Assembly: GCF_910596095.1 (NCBI RefSeq)
Contig: NC_056553.1
Coordinates: 19,553,725-19,617,724, forward strand
From: Thunnus maccoyii
Lineage: Eukaryota; Chordata; Actinopteri; Scombriformes; Scombridae
DNA length: 64,000 nt
Reading direction: 5' to 3'
The position numbers and the translations under genes were made by a program. The notes under the pieces were generated by a model, which was not told the origin of the DNA, searched no databases, and worked only from the letters and a program-made list of their open reading frames with translations. Each line of letters starts with the position of its first letter. Position 1 is the first letter of the stretch. Positions 31,910 through 43,692 of this stretch are shown here, in pieces.

Positions 31910-31991
31910 CGTTGTCGGCAGGATTCGAACCTGCGCGGGGAGACCCCAATGGATTTCTAGTCCATCGCCTTAACCACTCGGCCACGACAAC
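31910..31991 (-). tRNA. tRNA-Ser(AGA), copy 2
   Basis: As copy 1, with one difference in the anticodon stem that restores a full Watson-Crick pair (TCCAT rather than TCCGT). All identity elements, the long variable arm and both internal promoter boxes are present. It lies upstream of tRNA-Gly copy 4 in the repeated Gly-Ser-Ala order. Confidence 0.95.
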
Positions 31992-32457
31992 CACCCTGAT
32001 AAGAATCTGTTGTTCAGGTGTCAAATGCATACATGTCCCACATGTTGTTCCACCAATACCACACTACAGTACAACATTCATATCATCGCCTCACAAAGAG
32101 CTTCACAGACAGTTTGTAAAGGCAGTATTACTCTTCAGTTTTGGTGTATAACTGTGTCTCGATAGAGATCTGACAGGTAATAAAAGAAAAGTAACCATGT
32201 TATAGATATGTCACATCACCATCAAGAAAAACCACTATTGTTTTTGTTTAACTTTGCGAGAAATATTCAACAAGTTTCTCTGTCCTGTCTTATTAGACTT
32301 TTCTATTAGGGAGTGTTTTTAATGTTCTGTACCCCTCATACACAAGCTCTTATACACAAATTGTATGTGTATATTTTTTCAGTGTGAAGCCTTTCGATTT
32401 TTTGTCTCTGCTGATGTGATGTGATGTCCACAAGTGTGTTGTCATCATAAAACCTGT

Positions 32458-32491
32458 TGGAGGTGCCGGGGATTGAACCCAGGGCCTCATA
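32458..32491 (-). pseudogene. Truncated tRNA-Ala: 3' third only
   Basis: This second copy keeps the acceptor 3' strand (CACCTCC plus A) and T-arm and then breaks off near the variable loop at CCTCATA; the sequence beyond, ATAGACTTCCACTAG, is unrelated. The break marks the right edge of the tRNA array. No function expected. Confidence 0.88.
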
Positions 32492-32929
32492 TAGACTTCC
32501 ACTAGCTCCACAGGCCACTTAAACAAACAATAGAAGTTGGATTTAGTCTTAGCACCAAAGGCTACGGAACGGATGGCTGTTTATGGGCATGCTAGAATGA
32601 TATGACATCAGTTCGATGGGGAAGTAGAGGAAACTTTGCAAACAAATTCAGAGCAGACTGAAGCCCTGACCTGGCAGCATTTTTACATATGTTAACCTCA
32701 AGTTTTGGAACTTTGATTATGTTTAACATAGACATCCGAAAATCACAAAAAGCACGTTGCGTCCCCCTTAAATGCGATTTCATCAAATACACTGAATTGT
32801 AGGTGAGCAAATATTTATAAGAAAAAAGAAATTCAAAATATATAGTGTTAAATTGAAAAACTAACCAAAACACAGTCAAAAAGCACAAAATACCACTTAG
32901 AAAATGTAAATCTTATGTAGTTTGATCAA

Positions 32930-33440
32930 CTCAGCAGTCATATTTTTGCCAATGTAAGTATGGCACAATACATAACATTTTAAATTGCCTATATACACTT
33001 CCAGCAGATACAGAGTAATACTATTATTCATTGCAGTCGTGTTTTTGTCAGTCCAGTATCACTCTCCGTTTGGCTCGAGTTTGGTCTCCACCAAATCCTG
33101 AGGGAACAATCTGGCTCTTTTATTGCTAAATGCTCCACTATGTTCACCAGCTAGTCAATACCTTGGTCTGTCTCTGGAGCTTGGCAGGTAGTGTGTAGTG
33201 AGTTTTTCCTCTGACAACAGTTGTCTGCCATGGCCGAAAACAATGCTTTGAGAGCTTTGACAGTGAACCAAAACAGTAAAGTCGTGGGCCGAAAAACTAA
33301 GACACTGAGCTGAAAAGATGCTATAAAGGGGAACTGCAGAGGCAGGTGATAATCCTCTCTAGGTTAATTGTCCTCCTTCATATTTAAGTAGTCATGTGTT
33401 CCATTGTTAATACAAAAATACTGATTATAGCCACTTTAAA
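32930..33440 (+). repeat. Dispersed repeat, copy 2
   Basis: Second member of the family described at 20106-20570; shared blocks in the same order and orientation. Contains GTGAACCAAAACAGTAAAGT. Non-coding. Confidence 0.5.
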
Positions 33441-33648
33441 CAAGAAGTCATCAAAGATAAAAGTTTCAACACCACATGAGATGTTTTGATTGGGTGAATC
33501 AAGGAAGCTACAAGCCCTAATTAAATCTCCTCATTGTAAGGGTATGTTTTGGTCTTATGATAGTTCTCTCATCTACATTCTGACTTTCACTGCACAAACC
33601 CCTTAAATAATGTCCCCCTTTGGTGCTGCATTCATTTGTTGCCTGCAG

Positions 33649-33879
33649 TCTTCTGTCTGCTCCTCCCACATGCAAAAATAGGGAAACTTCTCAATTCACT
33701 TGTTATGTTCAAGGTCCAAACTATGACTACAAATTTGTTTTAAGCGAGCCTTTTTCCCAAAACCACAAACACATAAAATCCATTGATGTCTGGTGTAAAA
33801 GCTTTGACCACATAAAATGTTATGACAACCAGGGTCACTGCATAAAAGCAGAGCTGCTGAAAAGTCTTTTCTCCAATAT
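33649..33879 (+). CDS. Exon-like open segment, unknown protein (candidate)
   Basis: A 231-base open segment lies between a good acceptor (TTTGTTGCCTGCAG) and a strong donor (GTAAGT), with matching phases on both sides (one base, 76 codons, two bases). It encodes LLSAPPTCKNRETSQFTCYV, a hydrophilic middle, and IDVWCKSFDHIKCYDNQGHC. Five cysteines and the composition resemble a small secreted domain, but I do not recognise the family. No flanking exons were found, so it may be a chance frame, a decayed exon, or part of an orphan gene. Confidence 0.25.
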
Positions 33880-34351
33880 GTAAGTACAAGCCTAACCTTT
33901 TGTGTTGAGGATATGAAGAACAAATATTTCAGTATCTGTACTTCATCTGTTTTTTTCCCCCCAGTACTGTTAAAGACACAGTGTTACAGTGTGTCCACAG
34001 TGTATCCAAAATATCATCTACATCTAAAATTGCAAATAAAACTGTGAACAAATTTAGTAGAATTTGATGACAAAAGTCTGATATATGCATGTCCAGCTAA
34101 AAGAGACTATGTAAACATAGTAAAGTAGCAAAAAATGTCACCCCTGACACATCCATCTCATGCAATGGTCCTGCAGCTAGTGCACAGGAAAACATGGAAT
34201 TAAAATGCTCAGTATCAGTTTCTAACACATGTATGTCTGTATATTGTATGGCAGTACATAATAACCTGCTCTGAGGTGTATAACTCATTGCAGAATCATA
34301 AATAGGGTAAGGTTGGTGTTGGAGTAGTTTCAGAGAGCTAATTTGCATTCA

Positions 34352-34560
34352 TGTGTGCTACAGCAACAAGCCATGGTTTACCAAAGAGCTCAGGCAAGGG
34401 AGACACATTGAGGGAGCTCAGAAGGCAGAAAAAAGAGAGGAATACAGAGCAGCAAAAAAGTAGCTGAACGAGGAAATAAGAATACAAGGACATGTTGGAC
34501 AGGCACTTTTCTACCAGACTCAGGCCACAGGCTCTACCTGCAGGCCTCACTTTGAGGAGG
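34352..34560 (+). mobile_element. Non-LTR retrotransposon fragment
   Basis: About 34352-34540 translates as SNKPWFTKELRQGRHIEGAQ, then KAEKREEYRAAKK and, after a stop, LNEEIRIQ. The NKPWxTxELRxxxxxK block is the linker between endonuclease and reverse transcriptase in fish non-LTR elements. Short, decayed, no flanking domains. Confidence 0.55.
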
Positions 34561-37500
34561 CAATTAGTCCAGTTTTGTCTCTCCAATACAATTTCCATAT
34601 CATGTATGGCTCATGGCTGTCAGCATTTTTTGGCATTAATAATACATTAACTATTTCAATTAAGCGAGGGAAAGCAGTTTTGACTGTAAGTGTGTGCACA
34701 CGTATTATGGGGATAGGATTAGGAGAGAGCAAGAATGTGACAGAGGTCCTAAACTGGTTCTGAATGTAGGATGTCAGTTACATGGTACTTTGCTCCACAG
34801 ACTCAGACACACTAAAAGATTTAAAAGTGCATTGCATCACACATAAAAAAACAATGTCACAGATTGGTGTTGTTTGTTTCTGTGCCCTAATTGGGCTCAT
34901 GCATACCCAAGATGATTAGGCAAGGACAGAGTGTGAGTCATTATCAAGTGTCCTTCTGTCTCCTGTCACAACACTGATGTTAGGATCTCTACCTCACAGG
35001 AACCTGCAAGAATCAAAATTAAGTAATCTACATGTGGGATGTTCTCTCTTCCTTGACTTTTCATCTTGAACTTGTACCTTGTGCTGTTAAATATCACATG
35101 CTTCTATCTTGCATTCACATTTTAGGTCACTGTGCAAAGCGCAGTCAAGTGCACGGCACAGGCTCACAGGGTGTACCAACTAATTTTTGATCATTTTGTA
35201 GCCAGCAAGTGACAATTCAGCTGCAGTACAGATGAAAACATAGACTGGATTTAGAGGACTGCACTGTATAGTCAGCAGGTATAGTAAGGCTATAAAACTA
35301 GTGCACTCCATGCCACAGCGTTCTGACTGTTTTGTGAAGGAGACAAACAGTTGAGAGTGGATCTGCAGCAAGAGTCTCTCCCAGGAGGGAACTGATGTCC
35401 TTGTGTGGGTAGCAAGTGAATGTAAGACACTTTGAAGGAAATTAACCACAGAGGAGATAACACATTTGGTTACTGTGTGACTTTGGTTCCAGAAGAAGGA
35501 TTACCAATCATAGGAAACTTGGTAAGATTTGGCAAGGGCAGTCTGGCAATGTAAAATTCTGACATCTGCCTCCACAATCCCAGTGTGCATCATTGCACGT
35601 CCTGACTGTTCTACATAAATGATGTAGCTAAGATCGAACAGAGAACATATGCTGTATATAATTGTTTGGATTTCCCCAAATTACAGAAGATGGAATTTCA
35701 AGGACTGCTGGGTATTTCTACTATTAGAATATATTTGAGGAGGCATTATGAGTATGGGCTACCACTGGATGCAATCAACTGGTAGCCACTATGACAGTGT
35801 GCCTGTAGCACTGGTGTGTATGGCATTCATCCATGCCTGTCCACACAAAGCTACCTCACTTCTAGACAAACAGAATAGGCTCTGCTGCTGTGGCCCATAT
35901 TTCTTTCCCCTCACCTCTGTCCCTGTGTCATTTCCCCTCCTACCCTGCATTGCCACAGAACAAGCCAATTGTGATGATGCTGGGTCAGGGGAAGGAAAGA
36001 GGCTGAATGGAGATTCATTCGGCACTACACAGACACTGTACACCACAGCTAGCTTTGCTATTTAAAAAAAATACCTTCAACCACCTCCTGTGAACATGAA
36101 AAATTCCCATCTGCTTCAATACATCCACTGCCCCCATCCTCCAGTCAGTATCATGGACTTTCTGACCAGCTGGAAACATTATATCAGGATGCACAGTGAT
36201 GATTCCATCTACCACTGAGAGGTGGGCCTGGAAGAATCATGACAGACTTTGGCTTTAAGGAAAAATCCCCACTCTGATTCTCTCACACTGGTATAGATCA
36301 CCAATCCGAGATCTTCAGTGCATTCCAGGACTGGTTTTGTGATGAAGTGTAGTAATTTACTTCTCGGTGTAGCCCCATTTTTACTCAACCGACCTTGCCT
36401 ACTTCAATTTCAGTTCCTGATTTTCTATATTCTCTAAAATTACTTTTTGGGTGTTTGTGATAGAGAGTGATGCAGTGAAGTTTTTGTCTGTGTAAAAGGA
36501 AAGTGAGAGTGAGGAGAACAAAATGCCACAGCGTTGTACCCATTTGTTCAAATTACAAAAAAGCTGTTGACAAGTATTTTGTTTTTTACAGATAGCAGTT
36601 CCACAAAGATGCAGTCCATGGCTGCACAGTTTATACATACACATCACGTTATCCATCTGCGTCGTCAACATCGGGCTTCCAGGGCTTTAGCCGGGAATAT
36701 TTTTTGACTAGCCCTGAATCCTTCTGACAGAGTAAAAAAATCTATAATCATCAGGAAATGTAATTAATTTAATTCCCAATCCACGCCCAACCCTCGCTGC
36801 TGCCTGTGTGTGGATGTAGTAGAGACTGAGGGAGTGGGCAGGTCTGGGTAATGTCCTCTTGTAAGCTCATTCCATCTGCAGCCCTCTTTCTCTCGGGGGC
36901 TGTGTGCATGCTCCTTTCCTCACTTGCACCCTGGCATGGACACATGCTGCTTCATGCTGTCTGTCGACGGTCTGGCCCACACAACAGTAACAACACTACA
37001 CCAAAAAGGTATAAAGAAAAGTCCCATTAGCGACTGTGCTGCCCCTAGATTTGAGAACCACTGGCTAATGACACTGGTACATGTCAACAAGCTAATTAGC
37101 ATAGGGTAACAGTGTTTTGTCCTGTAGGCATAGATGACATGAGTTAAAGGATATAGGATATTTGGGGAGTTAGTAACACAATTTGGAGAAAAGCAAGATG
37201 TTCGAAACACCTGATATTCCCACAGGTGCTAAACACAAAGTGCTAAACATTACAGTAGTCAAATAAAAATGTAAAAGCAGAATAAAAATTAAAGTAGCAA
37301 TTAAACAGTGGTGGTTTGAGAATTCTCAGCTTTGCTGCAGATGTCCGTTTTGTCCAGAGCAATTATCTTAACATTACTATTAAAAATGAAATTTCACATG
37401 AAATGTAATGTTTGCAGTAGTTAAACAATGTAGTAAAATTAAATGAAATTTAGGCAGTAGTGTTCCACACAGAACAGCAGGGACCACCCCAAAAAAAATT

Positions 37501-39040
37501 TGGCACCTGCTGACCACAGCCCCAGATGATCTGGGCTTCGCACCAGACCTTGTCATCTCCTAGAAACACCCTTGACATTATTATTATCACCTTTTCATCC
37601 ACATGGAAAATACCATAATATCATGTTTTTTACTTAGACATTCTGATGCACAACAAGCATACAAATATGTAAACAGCTATCAGTGGTAGGGGGATGACAT
37701 TTTTTCCATTAAAGCACCAATTCACTTACATTAGAGGACACTGCACTGACCTGCACTTTAGATTGATATTTTTGGAAAGATGGCCTGTCTTGAATCGAGA
37801 TTTTATTTTTAATGGCAGAACTGCAGTGCAAAAAGTGACTCCAAAAAGAAACATGTATTTTATTCTGAAAGCCTGATTCCGAAACCTGACATTTACTGTT
37901 TATGTGTTAGATACCTTAAACTGTCTTTGCTACTGTATTGCTCACTGCTCAAACCTGTTATTGACAAAAAGGCCAGAAAAGAGCTAAGTGTGGGACTTCA
38001 AAATCTTTTATCTTTGATCTTCACATGTACTTTGACAAAATGTATCCATTTTAGGGACATCTCTTTTATGCACCATTTACCCAAAATCCATGACAGCACC
38101 TCAATGCCATATCCTTGACACTGTTATTTGACTTGAGTCCAGTCTCTCTACTTTTAAGCAGCACATCTTGTCTGCGCCACATGCATGTGAGGCTTTTTAT
38201 GTTGTTCTGCTGCACCCAGAGTGTCAGTGTTGTGTAAGTGTCCTCCAATGTGGCAGCATTCGGCACCAATTAACCAGGTTGATTTGCTTGTGTGCCCATT
38301 GTGCTTGGTGAGCAGAAGTGTTTTTGACTGATGTGGAAATATGAGTGAGTTTATCCGCGCTTTGAACATTGCAATGGTAGTTTGATCGTTTAACATCACT
38401 GCATGAAATGACTGCTGCAACTTCTATGATAATTACAGCCTTATGAAAATTCACACCCCCTGTAGGAACAAGACAGCAGAATGAGATACAGCAATGAGTT
38501 CTTTTGAGAAATGGCTCAGGAAGGCTTTCTTAATATTTGATATTACCACTGTGTGATTTGGTTGTATAGGAGAGTAAGGAAGGTTATGTAGATTTGTTCT
38601 TACCCTTGTCACAGACGTTCATATGTTTATTGGAATATACTGATTTGACTTACAATTAAGATACATTTGTGTATTATACAGTATGGTGCACTTGCTGTTT
38701 TTAGGGAGTTTGAACCCTTTGTAGGTGCCTACTGATTAGCAGTGAGGACATGCTGCTGTTGAAATGCACCACTACTTTCCAAGTTAATTCTTAGCTGAAG
38801 TCCAACGTTGATGAGGTCTTCTCAGTCCCAGTACTCTGCGAGTCCATGCCTTATCAGCTTTGGTTAAATTAATCACAATCATTTCTACAGTAAATCATTT
38901 TTTAAAGAGCACATCTTACAGGCAGCTTTTCATAAAATGCTTTTCTCTTTTTTCTAAAAACAGCAGCTACTTTTCCTCCTGCTATTCTTTTCTTTGCTGC
39001 TTTTCACACACAATTTATTTAACAGCCTTGTGGGTTGACA
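34561..39040. other. Gene-free intergenic stretch
   Basis: No gene, RNA or bounded repeat recognised. Short open frames at 35748-36065 and 38154-38454 lack motif support and overlap others on the opposite strand. 36750-36960 is GC-richer and complex and could be conserved DNA. Confidence 0.35.
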
Positions 39041-39044
39041 CATC

Positions 39045-39205
39045 ACCCTGTAGCCTGAAGGTTCCTGGTGTAATCTTGCAACAATCAATGCGCATCGACT
39101 GACATGTGTCCTGAGCAAGTATCCCTGAGCAAGTAGCTGACCCTGTACCTGATCTTGTATTGTAAGTCGCCCTGGGTATATAAGAGTGCCAGCTAAGATT
39201 TAACT
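39045..39205 (+). mobile_element. SINE-like relic with L2-type tail
   Basis: Contains the phrase TGACATGTGTCCTGAGCAAG and the tail TGTAAGTCGCCCTGG...TAAGAGTGCCAGCTAA. This is close to the common teleost SINE/L2 3' tail (GTAAGTCGCCCTGGATAAGAGCGTCTGCTAA, from memory). The tRNA-like head is decayed. Confidence 0.5.
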
Positions 39206-39780
39206 GTACAGTAGTCCTGAACTATATGAATGATGGTTCCTGTCTGCAACATTCAGTGATGTTTTAAAATATGAAATAGTGATACTGCCATGATTTTAAA
39301 TTATGGATTACTTTTGAAGAATTAATTAGAGGGATTTTTTGCCTTTAACAGTTAGGAAAGAAAGGTACCAAGCTGGACTCATGCTGTGATATGCACCGCA
39401 GGAAACTGAGCCAGACAAGCATAGTCAAGAAAAATCCTGCACCACCATACATCCAGCCTACACCAAAACTTACTTTTCATCTGACGCTTCATGCATTAAC
39501 CAGGAAGCCATCTAATATTGACATTCAGTAGTGCAGTGAAGGAGTTTACCTGCAGGCAGAGCAAGCAGAGGTCTTAATTAACACAACTAAAGGGCCGTGA
39601 CAATAAACAAGCGAGCCCCCACACACACCACTCCAGGCCATTTATCAAGGAATTATATGTAAACACTGCATTATCTCTCTAGCTTACTCCTCTTTCACCC
39701 ATCTCCTCAGTCTGGCTTCCTCTCCCCATCCATTAGTCTTTCACCATCCGTTTTGTTTGTAGCATTTATGAGAGCACTGA

Positions 39781-39803
39781 ATATATATATATATATATAT
39801 ATA
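39781..39803. repeat. (AT)n microsatellite
   Basis: An uninterrupted AT run of about 23 bases. Confidence 0.95.
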
Positions 39804-42390
39804 GTGTTGTGCAAATTTGTATTATTGACCAGCTGCAGTAAAGATCACACTACAATATCGGTGGCTGAGCACGAGGGGCAAGGAAGTGTGCGGTCAGAAG
39901 CAAGGGGCAGGCTTAAATCTAACAGTCAATGGAGTCAGCATGTGCGTTATCTGAAAGTGCCACCCGCTCCCCTCAATGGGATTCTGCTTCTCTCGGATCA
40001 TTATGGAGCACGATGGGGAAGTAAGGCTTCGCTCCATAGGATCATCTAAATGTATAGATTGAAATGACAGAGATTCTTGGGCGGTAGTGACATTTTTAAG
40101 GGTCAACCATAAAAGACAAGAAACATCTGAGATGGAGGGAAATCATTACTCTCCTGTTTTATGCCTGCTTATCATGCTCTAACAGCATAGGCTTGGAAAG
40201 AAAACGAAACACATGCAGGGGGGGAAGTATTCTTGTGTTTTTATGCACATCAGGTATTGAGGCTGCAACTCAAATTTCATCTCATCATTCCTCCCGCTAA
40301 TGTAAATTACACCCTTAAACTAAAAACTCGGATGCTGCCAGAACAGGAAAATAAATCTGGTACCACTGATATATCTGGCTAGAAGGAAACGAATCACACC
40401 ACAGTCATGGTGCTATTAGTAAATCAACTCAATATAACAAATACTGAAGAGATTATTTAAATGAAATGTTATAAAAAATGTGCATCATGAACATCGAGGT
40501 ATATGAATATTGGTCATAGAGCAGACACCTTTAATATAAGTTGCCTAAAAATAGTAGAGCATGTCGATTTTACACATAAACTCTCCTTCTGACTTCAAAG
40601 AGCCAGCCTCTTGTCTTCCAAGCAAATAAATCACCCTTACCATGCCCATCCCATCCACACTATATGCTACCAAGCTAGGAGCATGAGAAAAATAAGAAAG
40701 AGCTTTTTTCCATCGTTCTTTTCTAAGGCAGGCTTGGCTTTGCCTTTAGGCTACGCTTTGTCTTTGCCTCCTGCTTTCCCACATCTGACAATCCTCAGGG
40801 GTTGGTGTGCATGAAGAAGTAAGGAACTGATTGAACTTATAGCATACTTCTATGCTTACAGTCTCTCTGACAGACACTCACATACAACAGCTGTGTTAGA
40901 AACAGCAGGCTAGTTCTATTTGCGATAAACATAAAAAAGTATACAGTTATAATGGCATGCCACTACAGAGTGTTGTATCATTATGGATTCAGTCTGCTCC
41001 ATTCCCTATCGGCAGCAACTCCTAGCAGAATGGCAGATTGGTCGTGTTAGTATATGCAAGCTATTTCTCACTTCACCTTTCTCATTAGCTGCCCACAGTA
41101 CTGCAGGAATTTATGCTAAAAACACTGGGGAGGAGTGTTCATTTGTAGGTCCCATGTTAGCTGGTACTCTGCTTAGTGGCTCAGTTTGAAAATTCATTTG
41201 AAATGATAGTTCAACCACGGGTTCCTCTCACTGCTGGATAACAATCACTTTTGGGACACACAAAGATCATTTAGCCCCAGGCTAGGTCACCTCCATGCTA
41301 TATACATAAAGCTTTAATCTGACTTCACTAGGAGAACAATAGCCTTCAGGTCACCTTTACTGTCAGAATCTCTTTATTGCTGGTATAATGTTGAGAGGAG
41401 TTTGGTTTGATGAGACATCAAAGCTCATGAAGTTTAAATAATTCAAGTATTTCATAATCATGTTTAGAACTTGAGAGTAGATGCTAAAAATCTGTTGTGA
41501 AACATGAGCTGCTTTAGGCTCCCTAGAATATTAGATGGGTGGTGCTTACATTTTTGATGACTCCCTCCAGTTGCTGCCATTATCCAAAGCAAGAATCCCA
41601 AACAGGTTTCGTATCAATTTTAGAATGCCTTAGACTGGCTGTCTGTAACAAATTAGAAATTACAAGTCATTTTGCTGATTAGAATTTGTTGATTTAATCA
41701 TGTAGATTTGACATAATATGCTTGAAATTACATAATTGGATTTATTGTCTATTCTTTTGGGTGGTTTGAATTAACCACAAGATGTTGTACAATGTGTAAA
41801 GCAGAGAGGCATAACAATACAGGTGACACATGATGCCTGATTACTGAATGATTTAATCATCCTATAGGATGACGTGTGTAATGTTTGAAAAATGTATAAA
41901 AAAGAGGTTTTCAACCCATTATTCTTGTTTGGTCCCTGATGAAGACATAAGCAGAAACATTGGGCTTTGAATAAAAGAGCAAGTTTGCTCACCTCACTGC
42001 TCACATATCACATGTGAACCAGCTTCTAATTTGTTAGCATTTAAATTTGTGAAAACAAATTAAGGAAGAATTTTTGTACTCCACATTCACAAGAGACAGG
42101 ATTTAAAATAAATAAATGGTCAAAATAGGAGCAGCAGAATATGAGTCAAGCTCCAAAAACAACTCAGTGAGGTCTTTCATTAGACCCTCACTTCTTCCTA
42201 AAGGCTCACTTCTTCCAAACCCCACATGTACACAGGCTTAAAACTTTGGAAAGGTAGAAAGCTCATTTGTAAAAATCAATGGAGTTCTCCTTTAAACTAG
42301 AAATACTGCCTTATGGTTGTATGCCTCTGTCAACCAGTCAAGTTGCAGTTTACATCCATGTCTATCCAGAAAGATATAATATTTGTAGTG
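39804..42390. other. Intergenic DNA with one element 3'-end signature
   Basis: No gene seen. Around 41930-41990 the sequence CCTGATGAAGACATAAGCAG then GAAACATTGGG and AATAAAAG resembles the 3' end of fish retroelements of the Penelope/LINE kind. The rest is unremarkable. Confidence 0.3.
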
Positions 42391-42393
42391 AGG

Positions 42394-42424
42394 ACTGTGG
42401 TGAATTTAATAAATTCACCACAGT
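42394..42424. repeat. Perfect palindrome, 15-bp arms
   Basis: ACTGTGGTGAATTTA, one central A, then its exact reverse complement. Lies 22 bases left of another perfect hairpin. Confidence 0.9.
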
Positions 42425-42446
42425 TTCAAGGTGGGCACTCTGCACC

Positions 42447-42493
42447 GCTTTTATGCCTCCGCACCAGCAACAGCAGTGCGGAGGCATAAAAGC
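42447..42493. repeat. Perfect hairpin, 17-bp arms, 13-base loop
   Basis: Left arm GCTTTTATGCCTCCGCA (42447-42463), loop CCAGCAACAGCAG, right arm 42477-42493 the exact reverse complement. The TATGCCTCCGC motif recurs in fish DNA-transposon ends (from memory). Confidence 0.9.
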
Positions 42494-42524
42494 ATAAAAA
42501 TTGCCCCTGATACATGGACTCTAT

Positions 42525-43006
42525 AGCTGTGTCCTAATTCAGAGGCTGCATCCTTCGAAGGATGCCATCTACAAAGGCCTAAGACCATGAAGGCCGAACC
42601 AAGTGTTGTTAAATGAGCCCTTGCATCACAAAGTGCCACTCCTGTCACCTAGCAACCTTAACAGGATACAGCTAGTAAAATGGAGCTGGGAAATTTAATT
42701 AATTAATTTATTTATTTATTTATTTATTACCATTTATTAGATGAAACGGAGATGCTTCACTGCTGGCGTGTGATGTAACTCAGGCTGAAAGAGGACCATT
42801 GCCAGGTAAATTAAGATTGGTTAAGCTGTGTACTTTTAGCCAACAGTAATGTTAACATCAGCTACTTAATGACAGTTAGTTAATGTAGTTTTCATGGCTA
42901 ATATCATTAAATTTTGACAATACAATTTCATATTTAAAATAACCCTAACCTTCCCTTAAATTTATAAAATGGTCTTATCATTAATCAGCTAAAACAGGTT
43001 GAGTAG

Positions 43007-43052
<46 letters not shown>

Positions 43053-43692
43053 CAGACTTTAAGCCTTATCTATCTAAGTTCCTCACACTTAATATCTAGC
43101 TATTGTTTATTTAACAGTTTTTTTTCTTCTTTGCCTAAACCAGCCCAGACCCCTATACTGCAGGAATTATATATGAAAATGCTACAGAGACATTAGTCAT
43201 TGGTAAATTACCAAAGAGCTGCACAGATCAGTTCATCAGATCATGTGCTCCCCAGTATGGCAACAGACATCTCATCTCAGGAGTCGGGCTGCTTGCGGCC
43301 AAGATGACCGGCTGGTCTCAACCAGCCAGTGGCTCCTCACATCTCCAAAAATGTTGGAGCAAATTTCTAAACAGGCTTTATATGGATAAACTGACCACAT
43401 ATGGAAAATCTACTAGGTTACTATCTCATCTGAAAAAATATTAAAACTTAATAAAGTCACATAATAATGGTCCTACATCAAAAATTACAACAGCCTGACT
43501 CAAAACCTCCACTATCGCTGCCGGTTGGTGTAAAATGCATTCTAGGATACTTGGCTGTCCCAAAGGATCTAGCCATTGGGTCCTCCATTTAAAGGGGCCT
43601 TCAAAATGGGAAAGCCTTGTTGCACCACTGTGACGCGTTCAGTCTTCAAATGCAGCCTTTGAAGGATGTGGCCCCTGAATTGGGACACAGCT
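42525..43692. mobile_element. TIR element, no transposase
   Basis: Left end AGCTGTGTCCTAATTCAGAG, right end the near-inverse (AGCTGTGTCCCAATTCAGGG when reversed); about 1.17 kb. Flanks are TAT on each side, consistent with a 3-bp target duplication, which would fit a PIF/Harbinger-type element. The interior holds an ATTT run (42691-42728), a (GATA)n run (43007-43052) and no long open frame. Family not certain. Confidence 0.7.
43007..43052. repeat. (GATA)n microsatellite
   Basis: About eleven GATA units inside the TIR element. Confidence 0.95.

Larger units (their letters stand above)
26813..32495. repeat. Higher-order tandem array containing tRNA genes
   Basis: Three building blocks recur. 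P (about 700 bases, contains tRNA-Gly): 26813-27511, 27966-28655, 28777-29475, 31129-31845. Q (contains tRNA-Ser and tRNA-Ala): 29476-30147 and 31846-32495, with a short Q remnant at 28655-28705 lacking both tRNAs. R (spacer, starts ACT-CCCGAGACTGAAAA): 27520-27965, a 70-base remnant 28706-28776, and 30690-31128. Part of P and R looks like common fish interspersed repeats. The 28250-28655 and 29068-29473 segments appear identical or nearly so, pointing to recent duplication or gene conversion; the other copies are more diverged. Open frames inside are purine-rich and non-coding. Confidence 0.85.

Noticed and set aside
41936-41962. Hammerhead-ribozyme-like core (CTGATGA ... GAAAC)
   Set aside because: The segment that should form stem II (AGAC ATA AGCA) does not pair and no matching cleavage site with stem I was found. 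Better read as the 3'-end wording of a decayed retroelement.
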